A DNA stretch of 64,000 nucleotides from Cognataquiflexum aquatile (GTDB taxonomy: Bacteria > Bacteroidota > Bacteroidia > Cytophagales > Cyclobacteriaceae): NCBI RefSeq assembly GCF_003316845.1, contig NZ_QMIK01000004.1, forward strand, positions 496,001 through 560,000, given 5' to 3'. Shown here piece by piece: positions 1 through 9,056 of the stretch. Each line of letters starts with the position of its first letter. The first letter of the stretch is position 1. The position numbers and the translations under genes are program-made. The notes below the pieces were generated by a model that was not told the DNA's origin, ran no database searches, and worked only from the letters and a program-made list of their open reading frames with translations.

Positions 1-144
1 ATAATGCGAATATATTCCTCAGAATTAGGAGACCATCCTTTTCCACGAAGTGAGAGAAATATAAGAGCCTTAGCTACTTATCGTGGGGCAGTAGCAGGCT
101 GCGAATACGCTGAAGCTTTTCAGATTGTGAAAATTATTGATTAA
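1..144 (+). CDS. PIG-L/LmbE-type deacetylase, C-terminal end (partial)
   Basis: Only the last 47 codons are in the window, open at the left edge and ending in TAA at 142-144. The residues SERNIRALATYRG followed by GCEYAEAFQIVK resemble the conserved tail of PIG-L family zinc deacetylases, which remove N-acetyl groups from amino sugars; the catalytic N-terminal motif lies outside. It stands 12 bp before the PtmE-like gene, so a role in deacetylating an amino-sugar intermediate of the nonulosonate pathway is plausible. The family call rests on the tail alone. Confidence 0.6.
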   Translation: MMRIYSSELGDHPFPRSERNIRALATYRGAVAGCEYAEAFQIVKIID

Positions 145-156
145 AAACACCAAGAA

Positions 157-1206
157 GTGAGAAATTTTTCAGAACATCTCTTAAATATTGATCAGAGTGT
201 AAGAGTTGCGCTTAAAAGGCTGGATGAACTTGCTGCAGATGCTATCATCTTCTTGATAGATGAGGACAATCGGTTAATAGGTTCTTTAACCGATGGTGAT
301 TTAAGACGAGGGTTTTTAAGGGGTCTTGGGTTTGAAGATCATCTAAACAAATTTATCCAGCCAAATCCTAAATTTATAAACAAAGAAAAATATGATTTAA
401 AATCAGTTATCGAATTAAGGGAGAGGTATTTTGTAGTCTTACCTGTAGTTGATTCAGATAATAAAGTAGTTAATGTAGTTAATTTTCGTCATCAATCATC
501 TTATCTTCCCGTAGATGCCTTAATTATGGCGGGAGGTAGGGGAGAAAGATTAAGGCCACTCACTGATCACATACCTAAGCCCCTACTAAAGGTTGGAGAA
601 AAACCAATCCTTGAAATGAATATAGATAGGCTTTTGAAGTTCGGAGTTGATGATATTTGGATTTCTGTTAAATATCTTGGAGACCAAATCCAGGATTATT
701 TTAAGAATGGAAGTGATAAAAGTATTCATATTCAGTATGTTAGAGAAGAAAAGCCTTTAGGTACGGCTGGGGCGTTAGCATTGGTAGAAAATTTTGTTCA
801 TGATTACATTTTATTAATGAATTCTGATCTATTGACTAATATTAATCTTGAAGATTTTTTTGTATTTTTTAAAGAAAATGAAGCTGATTTTGCGGTCGCT
901 TGCATTCCTTACCAGGTTAACATTCCTTATGCAGTAATGGAGACAAGAGGCCATTTTGTTGTCGGGCTAAAAGAAAAACCAACCTATACCCATTACTCCA
1001 ATGCTGGAATATATTTGATGAAAAAGGAAATTATAAATAAAATTCCAAAGAATGAGTTTTATAATGCTACGGATTTAATGGATCAACTAATTCAAATTGG
1101 AAAAAAAGTTGTTGCATATCCATTAATGGGGTATTGGTTAGATATTGGTAAGCATGAGGATTACAAGAAAGCCCAAGAAGATATTAAACATATAAATTTC
1201 AAATGA
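157..1206 (+). CDS. ptmE: CBS-domain sugar-1-phosphate nucleotidyltransferase, PtmE-like
   Basis: Residues 1-115 form a CBS-pair region and residues 121-349 a nucleotidyltransferase domain with the loop MAGGRGERLRPLT near residues 124-136 and the following KP. This fusion is the architecture of PtmE, which in Campylobacter makes GDP-glucosamine from glucosamine-1-phosphate for legionaminic acid. The start is GTG at 157; no better ATG precedes it. It overlaps the CMP-sugar synthetase gene by 4 bp, and the PtmF- and PtmA-like genes follow. Substrate is inferred from neighbours; other sugar phosphates are possible. Confidence 0.8.
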   Translation: MRNFSEHLLNIDQSVRVALKRLDELAADAIIFLIDEDNRLIGSLTDGDLRRGFLRGLGFEDHLNKFIQPNPKFINKEKYDLKSVIELRERYFVVLPVVDSDNKVVNVVNFRHQSSYLPVDALIMAGGRGERLRPLTDHIPKPLLKVGEKPILEMNIDRLLKFGVDDIWISVKYLGDQIQDYFKNGSDKSIHIQYVREEKPLGTAGALALVENFVHDYILLMNSDLLTNINLEDFFVFFKENEADFAVACIPYQVNIPYAVMETRGHFVVGLKEKPTYTHYSNAGIYLMKKEIINKIPKNEFYNATDLMDQLIQIGKKVVAYPLMGYWLDIGKHEDYKKAQEDIKHINFK

Positions 1207-1919
1207 AAATACTTGTTACTATTTGTGCTCGAGGCGGGTCAAAGGGAATTCCGGGTAAAAATATATTGCCTTTAAACAATAAACCTTTATTACATTACAC
1301 TTTAGAAACAGCTTTTGCATTTTGTGAAAAATATGGAGCGGATTTGCAAATCAGTACCGATAGTCAAGAGATTTTAGATTGTGCTGGTTTGAAGGGATAC
1401 CGTACAGCATATAAAAGGCCTGAAGAATTAGCAACTGATCAAGCTGGAAAAATGGATTCAATCAGACAGGCATGGGTGTTTGCTGAATCGAATTTCGGAA
1501 AAAATTATGATTATGTTTTGGATTTAGATGTTACATCGCCATTACGAAATTTGCGAGATTTGGAATCAGCCTTAGAAATTCTAATTAACTTTCCGAATGC
1601 GTTAAATATTTTTTCGGTTAACAAAGCATCTAGAAATCCATATTTCAATATGGTTGAAGAGAGTGGTGATGGGTTTGTAAAAGTGGTAAAAGATTTTGGT
1701 GAGTTAAAATCGCGGCAAGAGGCACCAATAGTTTATGATATGAATGCTTCTTTTTACATTTTTACAAGAGAATATATGAAGGGCAATTTTTTTATCAGTA
1801 CAACTGAAAGATCATTGGCATATGTAATGCCTCATATTTGTTTTGATATAGATGAACCAATTGATTTCAAAATAATGGAATTGTTGATGAAAGATGGTTC
1901 CTTAGGCTTTAAATTATGA
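1203..1919 (+). CDS. legF: CMP-nonulosonate (legionaminate/sialate) cytidylyltransferase
   Basis: The protein of 238 residues starts with the CMP-sugar synthetase signature ARGGSKGIPGKN (residues 9-20) and keeps the later NASFYIF segment and the DIDEPIDF motif near the C-terminus. Enzymes of this family activate 9-carbon keto acids (sialic, legionaminic, pseudaminic) with CTP before transfer to a glycan. ATGA overlaps link it to the genes on both sides. Its place between PtmE-, PtmF- and PtmA-like genes favours legionaminic acid over sialic acid. The exact sugar cannot be told from sequence alone. Confidence 0.85.
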   Translation: MKILVTICARGGSKGIPGKNILPLNNKPLLHYTLETAFAFCEKYGADLQISTDSQEILDCAGLKGYRTAYKRPEELATDQAGKMDSIRQAWVFAESNFGKNYDYVLDLDVTSPLRNLRDLESALEILINFPNALNIFSVNKASRNPYFNMVEESGDGFVKVVKDFGELKSRQEAPIVYDMNASFYIFTREYMKGNFFISTTERSLAYVMPHICFDIDEPIDFKIMELLMKDGSLGFKL

Positions 1920-2833
1920 AAGTTCTGATAGTTGGATTGGGGTCCATTGCCCAAAAACATATTTTTGCTTTAAATTCAATTGATCCTTCTTTTAAATGTT
2001 TTGCACTTCGATCCGCCAAGAATTCGGTAAGATTTGATAGTGTGATTGACATTTCTTCAAGAAATGATATACCAGAGGATATAGATTTTTTTATTATTTC
2101 AAATCCGACCTCTGAACATGCTAATTCCATATTAGATTTATTGCCGTTTGGAAAACCATTGTTTATTGAAAAACCTGTAATGATGAATCTGGATCATGCC
2201 AGTTCAATTGAAAACCAAATTTCGAAAGGTGGTACAACAACCTATGTTGCCTGTAATTTAAGGTTTCATCCTATAATAAAGATTTTAAAGTCAGAATTGG
2301 AAAAAAGGAGACCCATTGAATTTAATGTTTATTGTGGCTCTTTCCTTCCTTCTTGGAGACCCAACCAGGATTATACAAAAAATTATAGTGCTATCAAATC
2401 ATTAGGAGGAGGGGTTCATCTGGATCTTATTCATGAAATTGATTACACCATATTTTTATTAGGAAAACCTGAAAAACTGATTTTAGCGTATTCTGACAAA
2501 AAATCAAGCTTAAATATTGATACCCAAGATATAGCCCATTATGTTATGGACTACCCTGATACATCCGTTTTTATAACTTTAAATTACTATCGAAAATTTC
2601 CTAAAAGGACCATAGAGTTAGTATGGGAGGATGATGTTTGGGTAGCCGACTTGCTTTCCAACACTATTGTTTCTAGTAATTTAGGCGAATTTTATCAAGC
2701 GCAATATTCCATTCAATCTACCTATTTGGAGCAAATGAAATATTTTACAGAATGTTTAAAAAACGATATTAAACCAATGAACAGCTTCGAAGAAAGTATT
2801 GATATATTAAAAATAGCACTGGATGAATACTAG
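1916..2833 (+). CDS. ptmF: Gfo/Idh/MocA-family oxidoreductase, PtmF-like
   Basis: This 305-residue protein begins with a Rossmann fold motif (VGLGSIAQKH) and has the EKP motif near residue 83 typical of the Gfo/Idh/MocA NAD(P)-dependent oxidoreductases, plus the GGGVHLDLIHE segment where the catalytic histidine region lies. In Campylobacter PtmF works with PtmA and PtmE upstream of GDP-linked legionaminic acid precursors. It overlaps the gene before it by 4 bp and the one after by 11 bp, indicating coupled translation. The reaction is inferred from gene order. Confidence 0.75.
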   Translation: MKVLIVGLGSIAQKHIFALNSIDPSFKCFALRSAKNSVRFDSVIDISSRNDIPEDIDFFIISNPTSEHANSILDLLPFGKPLFIEKPVMMNLDHASSIENQISKGGTTTYVACNLRFHPIIKILKSELEKRRPIEFNVYCGSFLPSWRPNQDYTKNYSAIKSLGGGVHLDLIHEIDYTIFLLGKPEKLILAYSDKKSSLNIDTQDIAHYVMDYPDTSVFITLNYYRKFPKRTIELVWEDDVWVADLLSNTIVSSNLGEFYQAQYSIQSTYLEQMKYFTECLKNDIKPMNSFEESIDILKIALDEY

Positions 2834-3578
2834 TTTTAAACCACTAAGTAACAAAACAATTGTTGTCACAGGAGGAAATGGTCTTTTGGGGAAAGCATTT
2901 ATTGAGGATATCAAAAATAAGGGCGGCATTGGAATCAGCTTGGATATTTCCCATCCGACAAATTTTGAATTAAACCAAATTCATGCTGACGTCACTACTG
3001 AAAATTCAATTTCAAAAGTTATAAATGAAATTTCCCAACAATATGGTAATATAGATGGGTGGGTAAACAATGCCTATCCAAGGACAAAAGATTGGGGGAC
3101 GGATTTTTTAAACCTAACAGAGGAATCTCTAAAAACCAATGTTGACCTACAAATGAATTCTTATATTTTGTGTTGTAAAGAAATTATCAAGCACATGCTT
3201 GACAATAAAGTGAAGGGAAGCATTGTGAATATTGCCTCAATTTATGGGATTGTAGGAAATGATTTCACCATATATGAAGGAACTGATATGAAAATACCTG
3301 CTCCATATAGTGCTATAAAAGGTGGAGTCATCAATTTTTCCCGTTTTTTGGCAAGTAGGTTTGGTGCAGATGAAATCAGGATTAATGCAGTTTCGCCTGG
3401 GGGTATTTTTGACAACCAACCACCTTCCTTTGTTAAGGAATATGAAAGAAAGGTTCCAATGAAAAGAATGGGTAATCCAAATGATATTGCTCCCGCTGTT
3501 AGTTTCCTTTTATCAGATCAGGCAGGATATATTACAGGGCAGAATTTGGCGGTAGATGGTGGTTGGACTTCGATTTAA
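2823..3578 (+). CDS. ptmA: Short-chain dehydrogenase, PtmA-like
   Basis: A classical SDR of 251 residues: TGGNGLLG glycine motif at about residue 16, NNAYP region, and the YSAIK catalytic Tyr/Lys pair near 162-166, ending with the common SDR tail GQNLAVDGGW. PtmA of Campylobacter belongs to this family and acts early in the GDP route to legionaminic acid. The start ATG lies inside the end of the previous gene. The family is secure; the PtmA role follows from the four-gene order. Confidence 0.75.
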   Translation: MNTSFKPLSNKTIVVTGGNGLLGKAFIEDIKNKGGIGISLDISHPTNFELNQIHADVTTENSISKVINEISQQYGNIDGWVNNAYPRTKDWGTDFLNLTEESLKTNVDLQMNSYILCCKEIIKHMLDNKVKGSIVNIASIYGIVGNDFTIYEGTDMKIPAPYSAIKGGVINFSRFLASRFGADEIRINAVSPGGIFDNQPPSFVKEYERKVPMKRMGNPNDIAPAVSFLLSDQAGYITGQNLAVDGGWTSI

Positions 3579-3589
3579 AGGGTTAAAAA

Positions 3590-4153
3590 ATGTTCATTAG
3601 TGATTTGATTAATAAAATTAGCTTTGATAAAAAAGCAGATAGACTAGGGCCTGATATTCCATTTACCCATTGGCTTCTATTTTTTAAAAAATCTATGTTA
3701 AAGCTTTGCAAAAAAAAATTCAAGCATTTTAGTGATACAGCTGAGTTTAGGCCTGGCGCTTATGCGATATGTTGTTCCAAAATTGGAATTGGTAATAGGG
3801 TTGTGATCAGGCCGGGGTCTATGTTGTTTGCTACGCCCGGTGAAAATGGAGCGGGAATAACAATTCATGATGAAGTTTTGATTGGTTCAGGGGTTCATTT
3901 TTATACGTCTAATCATTCATTTAAAAACAAAGATATTTCAATAATAGAGCAAGGCCATGATGCGTCCAAGGAAGTTGTCTTGGAAAAAGGTTGTTGGATA
4001 GGTGCCAATGCAATCATTTTGCCGGGTGTAACAATAGGTCAGAACTCCGTTATTGGAGCAGGTTCAATAGTTACCAAATCAATACCTGCAGGGGTGGTTG
4101 CAGCCGGAAATCCAGCTAGGGTGATAAAAAAAATAGAAGAAAATGAAGGTTAA
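3590..4153 (+). CDS. Left-handed beta-helix acyltransferase (WbbJ type)
   Basis: The protein of 187 residues has hexapeptide repeats and the tail GCWIGANAIILPGVTIG...GAGSIVTKSIPAGVVAAGNPARVI, the hallmark of sugar O-acetyltransferases of the LbH/maltose acetyltransferase group. It has no membrane segment, so it should act in the cytoplasm on a nucleotide sugar or lipid-linked glycan. It follows the PtmA-like gene by 11 bp and overlaps the next gene by 11 bp. It is the first of three such enzymes in this locus; which residue it decorates is unknown. Confidence 0.8.
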   Translation: MFISDLINKISFDKKADRLGPDIPFTHWLLFFKKSMLKLCKKKFKHFSDTAEFRPGAYAICCSKIGIGNRVVIRPGSMLFATPGENGAGITIHDEVLIGSGVHFYTSNHSFKNKDISIIEQGHDASKEVVLEKGCWIGANAIILPGVTIGQNSVIGAGSIVTKSIPAGVVAAGNPARVIKKIEENEG

Positions 4154-5330
4154 AAAAGTAGTATATGTTAGGTATTTCCGCTTAACAAAAGCTATATATA
4201 GGGATTTTTATTTTGAAGAATTGATACAGAATGAAATTCAAGTGGAATATCTAGACGTCACGGATATATTTTTTAAATCTGACTTTTCATCCAATTTATT
4301 TGATTTTAAAGGAACTGTAAGAATTTCATCCTATAAGGAACTTGAAGCATACTTGAAAAGACAATTCAATGATAATACATTATATATATCCATAATGACC
4401 TTTGATTCAATGGTTTTTAAATTGTTTAGAATGTTTACTAAGCACAACCTTGAATTAGGTGTATTTGCTAGAGGGGTATTTCCAAATATTTCTATGGATT
4501 TTGATAAATCCAAAATTTTAAGAAAAATAAAAACTTTAAGTTTTATAAATGTCAGGCAACTAATTGCAAATAAATTTACAGTGTTAGCCAAGAAATTTAG
4601 ATTTATCAAAACGTATGATATCATTTTTAAAGCAGGAGATTTGGGATATTATGGGCTTGGAATTGGGAGTAATGTAGACATAATCAATTCAAAAACAATA
4701 GAGATAAATACTGTAGATTACGATCTTTTTTTAGTACAAAAAAAAAAATCCTCCAATTACAAAGAGGAATTCATTGTATTTTTGGATCAATATTTACCCT
4801 ATCATCCTGATGCTCATTATTTTAAAATAAAAACAGTTAAACCAGAACCCTATTTTGAGGAAGTAAATGGATTTTTTGAACGATTGGAATTAGAAACAGG
4901 CAAGAAAGTAATCATTGCAGCACATCCCAAAGCTGACCTTTACAGAGAGCTTAATCCTTATAATAAAAGGACTATTTTTTTTAACCAATCAAATGAATTA
5001 GTGAAAGATGCTTTTCTTGTATTAACTCATGCCAGTACAGCTTTATGTTTTCCCATTTGTTACCAAAAAAAAATCATTTTGTTGGAAAGCGATTACATAA
5101 ATAATGTTTTACCCCAATTTACAATACTGGCGAAAGCTATTTCGCAAGCTTGTGGAGCACCAATAATTGCAATGGATAAAGATTGTTCTATCCGAATTCC
5201 TGATAAGATTGATTTTGAAAAGTATGAAGATTTTAAGTATAAATATTTAACCTCTAAAGAAAGTGAGAATAAATATTCGAAAGATATTTTTATCGATTTT
5301 ATTAGTAATAGTTTCTTAGTAAATAACTGA
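4143..5330 (+). CDS. Putative glycosyltransferase, candidate nonulosonate transferase
   Basis: I do not recognise a named family with certainty. The 395-residue soluble protein has, in its C-terminal half, an AAHPKAD segment near residue 260 and THASTAL near residue 296, about 35 residues apart. Bacterial sialyl- and polysialyltransferases of GT-B fold carry a comparable His-Pro motif followed by a serine motif that hold CMP-sialic acid. Being the first possible transferase after the CMP-sugar genes fits transfer of legionaminic acid. An 11-A run at 4738-4748 lies in the reading frame. A role as some other surface-carbohydrate enzyme is possible. Confidence 0.5.
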   Translation: MKVKKVVYVRYFRLTKAIYRDFYFEELIQNEIQVEYLDVTDIFFKSDFSSNLFDFKGTVRISSYKELEAYLKRQFNDNTLYISIMTFDSMVFKLFRMFTKHNLELGVFARGVFPNISMDFDKSKILRKIKTLSFINVRQLIANKFTVLAKKFRFIKTYDIIFKAGDLGYYGLGIGSNVDIINSKTIEINTVDYDLFLVQKKKSSNYKEEFIVFLDQYLPYHPDAHYFKIKTVKPEPYFEEVNGFFERLELETGKKVIIAAHPKADLYRELNPYNKRTIFFNQSNELVKDAFLVLTHASTALCFPICYQKKIILLESDYINNVLPQFTILAKAISQACGAPIIAMDKDCSIRIPDKIDFEKYEDFKYKYLTSKESENKYSKDIFIDFISNSFLVNN

Positions 5331-6877
5331 TGAATCAATTTATAAAAATATATTTCTGGCAATTTATTTCCATACTTTTTAATTTTGCTGCTATATTTAT
5401 TGTTACTCCTTTCCTTTCTTCTAATCAAGCTATATATGGAATTTACACGCTTGTCATTGCGGCGTATATTTTTATGGCCTATGCAGATTTCGGATTTTTA
5501 GGAGCAGGTATGAAATTTGCTTCTGAAAGTTATGCTCGTCAAGATCTAAAGCAAGAAATTAGAATAATTGGATTTACCGGATTTATATTTTTAGCATTTG
5601 TGGTTTTTTATGCTTTAGGGATATTTTTTCTTTCATTCAATCCCGAGATTCTTGTAAAGAGTTTGGATAGCAATTTTGAGAAATCAATCGCTAGAAATCT
5701 CCTATTAATCTTAGCATTATTTTGTCCGGTTTTTGTAATGCAAAGAATTATTCAAATAATCTTTGCAGTTCGATTACGAGATTATATTTTTCAACGGATT
5801 TTCATTATTTCAAATGCAATAAAAATAATTTTTGCTGTTGTTTTTTTTAGTAATGATAACTACCCGATTGTAGAATATTTTCTTTTTTCTCAAATGTGTA
5901 CCCTGACAGCCGTTATTTTAGGACTATACATCATAAAAAAGAAATTTGGTTATGATTATAACCTATTTTTCAGATCCTTTAAATTTTCGAAAGAGATTTT
6001 TGAAAAAACTAGGAAGCTTGCCTTTGTTTCAATTTTCCTTACTTTTTGTTGGGTTCTATTCTATGAATTAGATCCCTTTGTAATTTCACATCTTTTAGGT
6101 GTTAAATATTTAGCGATTTTTGCAATTGGTTTTTCCCTAATGGAGTATTGTAGATCAGTATTTGGAATTGTTTTCGGACCATTCACTGCAAAATTTAATC
6201 ATTATATTGGTTTAGAAGATCTTGAAGGTTTGCATGTGTTTTTCAATAAAGTATTGATTTTAGCTTTACCATTGACTGTTTTTCCGGTTTTGGCTGTTTT
6301 TAATACAATGGAATATTTTATATTAATTTGGGTTGGAGATCAATATATTGCTTCCATCCCAATTGCACAGGTATTAGTTTTGAGTTTTGTGTTGAGTTTT
6401 TTGACTTCTCCTTCAGGAATTTTAATAATGGCTTATGAGCGTGCAAAGCTTCTTTACCTTACAAGTGCCATATTGCCAACTATTTATTGGTTGGGGGTTT
6501 TAGTTTCATTTAAATATATTGGTTTGCAAGCCTTTGCAAATTTTAAATTGTTAGCTTTTCTCATAGTTGGTATAGTTTATCTAAAAATTATTGTAAAACT
6601 ATTAGGTGAAAAATTTTGGATTTTTTTATGGAAATTAATTTCTCCTGCATTGATTCCAATATTGTTTATTTTCACGGTAACATCTTTTACCAAATCATTT
6701 CTCCCGATAGAAAAGAATTTGATTAACCTGTTGATTTATCTTACTTATAATGGATTAATAATTTGTTTTTCTTTTATTATCTATTACTATTTTTCCCTTG
6801 AATATAGAAAGAGTGTAAACCTTATTATTAGTCCGATTTATAATAAAGTGAATAAACAAAATAAGATTAAAACATAA
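5330..6877 (+). CDS. wzx: Wzx-type polysaccharide flippase
   Basis: A very hydrophobic protein of 515 residues with about 12-14 predicted membrane helices and few charged stretches, matching Wzx/MATE-like exporters that flip undecaprenyl-linked repeat units across the inner membrane. The early NQAIYGIYTLVIA stretch after the first helix is the usual position of the first loop in this family. It overlaps the previous gene by one base (TGATG) and is the only flippase seen in the locus, so it presumably serves the Wzy-like polymerase at 13.8 kb. Confidence 0.85.
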   Translation: MNQFIKIYFWQFISILFNFAAIFIVTPFLSSNQAIYGIYTLVIAAYIFMAYADFGFLGAGMKFASESYARQDLKQEIRIIGFTGFIFLAFVVFYALGIFFLSFNPEILVKSLDSNFEKSIARNLLLILALFCPVFVMQRIIQIIFAVRLRDYIFQRIFIISNAIKIIFAVVFFSNDNYPIVEYFLFSQMCTLTAVILGLYIIKKKFGYDYNLFFRSFKFSKEIFEKTRKLAFVSIFLTFCWVLFYELDPFVISHLLGVKYLAIFAIGFSLMEYCRSVFGIVFGPFTAKFNHYIGLEDLEGLHVFFNKVLILALPLTVFPVLAVFNTMEYFILIWVGDQYIASIPIAQVLVLSFVLSFLTSPSGILIMAYERAKLLYLTSAILPTIYWLGVLVSFKYIGLQAFANFKLLAFLIVGIVYLKIIVKLLGEKFWIFLWKLISPALIPILFIFTVTSFTKSFLPIEKNLINLLIYLTYNGLIICFSFIIYYYFSLEYRKSVNLIISPIYNKVNKQNKIKT

Positions 6878-6878
6878 A

Positions 6879-7553
6879 ATGGTGATTCTGTATTTTTTTA
6901 GAAGTATTTTTTTTCACCTATATCTTAGAATTATAGAGGTGTATTCTATTGCAAAATTACAAAATGAAAACCCTAACTGCAGGTTTTATCCGGGAACCAA
7001 AATTTCTAATTCCGTTTTTGGTAAGTACAATGTGATTTTTAATGATGTATTGATGGATTCTTGTGAAATCGGTGATCACACATATATTCAGAAAAGATCT
7101 ACAATCTTTAATGCTAAGATTGGAAAATTTTGTTCAATTGCATCTGGTGTTACAATCGGACCGGGAAGTCATAAGCTAGATTCTATTAGTACACATCCTA
7201 TATTTTATTTAAATAAGACTCCGCTAGTAAAAAAATTTTCTAAAAGTGATCTTTATAGTGTAAGTAAGGTTACAATTATTGAAAATGATGTTTGGATTGG
7301 TGAAAAAGCTATAGTTATGGACGGAGTAAAAATCGGAACCGGTTCTGTAGTGGCATCAGGAGCAGTAGTAACTAAGGATGTGCCTCCTTATGCGATTGTT
7401 GGAGGAGTTCCTGCGAAATTAATAAAGTACAGGTTTTCGGATCAGATAATCGATGATTTACTTCAATCTGAATGGTGGAATATGCCTGAAGTAGAATTAG
7501 AAAAGAAATTTTTAAGTTTTATCAATATTGATGAATTTAGAACAATTAATTAA
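6879..7553 (+). CDS. Hexapeptide-repeat acetyltransferase (CatB/VatD-like)
   Basis: This 224-residue LbH protein has the xenobiotic-acetyltransferase signature: IGKFCSIASGVTIGPGSH with the catalytic histidine, VWIGEKAIVMDGVKIG, and AIVGGVPAKLIKYRF. In polysaccharide loci such proteins O- or N-acetylate sugars using acetyl-CoA. The short hydrophobic N-terminus may be peripheral to the membrane. It lies 1 bp after the flippase and 13 bp before a methyltransferase. It is not close enough to PglD or LegH for me to name the substrate. Confidence 0.8.
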   Translation: MVILYFFRSIFFHLYLRIIEVYSIAKLQNENPNCRFYPGTKISNSVFGKYNVIFNDVLMDSCEIGDHTYIQKRSTIFNAKIGKFCSIASGVTIGPGSHKLDSISTHPIFYLNKTPLVKKFSKSDLYSVSKVTIIENDVWIGEKAIVMDGVKIGTGSVVASGAVVTKDVPPYAIVGGVPAKLIKYRFSDQIIDDLLQSEWWNMPEVELEKKFLSFINIDEFRTIN

Positions 7554-7566
7554 AACCAAATTATAG

Positions 7567-8469
7567 ATGGAAACGGATTTAAAAAAATGGCATGAAGATG
7601 AAAAAGTGTGGTGGAATCAACATGGGGAGTATATGAATCTTCAATGGAAATTGAATGACAATTTAAATAAACTTCTAAGAAATGACCTTGAAATAGATTA
7701 CGAAAATTACCTCTTTAGCCCAAAACAAAAAATGTTGGATGTTGGATGTGGTTCTGGTTGGTTTGCTAGATCATTTTCTGAAAAAGGCATGTTTGTGACA
7801 GGTATTGACGTTTCGCAAGAACAAATTAATATAGCTAATAATTTGAAATCAAAAACTAAGGATGATAAACTAACTTTTATTTGTTGTGATTTATTAGACT
7901 GGGATTGTTCTGAACTTGAATCTCATTTTGATGTAATCTTTGTTAGTGCATTTTTACATCATTTGCCAATGGTTGAGCTTGAAGAAATAATCCGTAAAAT
8001 TTCTTTCGTATTAAAAAAAAGTGGGAAAGTATATTTGTATGAGCCATTGGAATCAAATAATAAGAACAATTTTTTGGTAAAAATTATTGATCATGTCAAT
8101 AATATAATGATAGAAATATTTCTCACACTTATTCCAAAATTTTTCAAGCTATACAATAAAAGGCATATACAAGAGTTAGAAAATGGATATTCAATGGAAA
8201 GTCCACACGAAAGGCCATTGAATAAAGATGAATTAGAATCAATTTTCATGAAGTATTTTGATGTTATTGAAATAAGAGCCTGGCATATTTATTCACTTGG
8301 TTTTTCAATGCAAGCTATGGGATTAAAAAAAGCAGCTTTAAGATTTTATAGTATTATAATTTCACTATTAGTTGTTTGGGAAAAAGCATTAATTAAAACT
8401 TTTGGCTGGGAAGCCTTTTCAAGGCCAGGTAGATTTATTTTGTGTGGGATTAAACTAGTAAAGAAATGA
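7567..8469 (+). CDS. Class I SAM-dependent methyltransferase
   Basis: The 300-residue protein has motif I of Rossmann methyltransferases (LDVGCGSGWFARSF, about residue 57), the acidic residue of motif II in TGIDVSQEQI, and the post-motif LHHLPMVELEE. A hydrophobic C-terminal part (AALRFYSIIISLLVVWEKAL) may attach it to the membrane, as in enzymes acting on lipid-linked sugars. Its position among glycan genes suggests methylation of a sugar or acyl group of the repeat unit. The target is unknown. Confidence 0.75.
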   Translation: METDLKKWHEDEKVWWNQHGEYMNLQWKLNDNLNKLLRNDLEIDYENYLFSPKQKMLDVGCGSGWFARSFSEKGMFVTGIDVSQEQINIANNLKSKTKDDKLTFICCDLLDWDCSELESHFDVIFVSAFLHHLPMVELEEIIRKISFVLKKSGKVYLYEPLESNNKNNFLVKIIDHVNNIMIEIFLTLIPKFFKLYNKRHIQELENGYSMESPHERPLNKDELESIFMKYFDVIEIRAWHIYSLGFSMQAMGLKKAALRFYSIIISLLVVWEKALIKTFGWEAFSRPGRFILCGIKLVKK

Positions 8470-9056
8470 GAGGGCCTTTACGTTTTTTGATTAATTACTT
8501 AAGAAATTTATTAAGTGAACATGATACTTTAATTGATAAAAGGGTCACAATTGGGGAACATACTTATGGAGTCTCTCCCTCTACGGTTCTTTTATTTAGA
8601 AATGATGACCAAGTTGAAATTGGGAAGTTCTGCAGTTTTGCAAAAGGAGTTCAACTAATTACAAGTGGAGAACATAACTACCATTTAGTTTCTTCATTTC
8701 CATTTTATTCTAAAATTCTGAATCTTGGAGATGAAAATGACACTTTAACAAAAGGTAAAATTACCGTTGGACACGATGTCTGGATTGGAGCAAATGCAAT
8801 CATATTGTCTGGAGTTACGATTGGGCATGGAGCTGTTATCGCTGCTGGAGCAGTTGTTGCAAATGATGTTTTACCATACTCAATAGTTGGTGGAGTTCCT
8901 GCTAAATTGATAAAATTTAGATTTTCAGAATCTACAATTAAAGAAATTATAGATATTGGTTGGTGGGATTGGAGTAATAGTTATCTAATTGAAAACATAG
9001 ATGATATGTATATGAATTTACCAGATTTCTTAAGAAAGCATAAAAAAGAATTATGA
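8466..9056 (+). CDS. Hexapeptide-repeat acetyltransferase (CatB-like), second copy of the type
   Basis: A 196-residue LbH acetyltransferase with IGKFCSFAKGVQ, GEHNYH with the likely catalytic histidine, VWIGANAIILSGVTIG and SIVGGVPAKLIKFRF. It is clearly related to the 224-residue protein at 6.9 kb, sharing the same C-terminal signature. It overlaps both neighbours by 4 bp (ATGA), so it is translated with the methyltransferase and the epimerase. Probably it modifies another position or sugar of the same glycan. Confidence 0.8.
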   Translation: MRGPLRFLINYLRNLLSEHDTLIDKRVTIGEHTYGVSPSTVLLFRNDDQVEIGKFCSFAKGVQLITSGEHNYHLVSSFPFYSKILNLGDENDTLTKGKITVGHDVWIGANAIILSGVTIGHGAVIAAGAVVANDVLPYSIVGGVPAKLIKFRFSESTIKEIIDIGWWDWSNSYLIENIDDMYMNLPDFLRKHKKEL

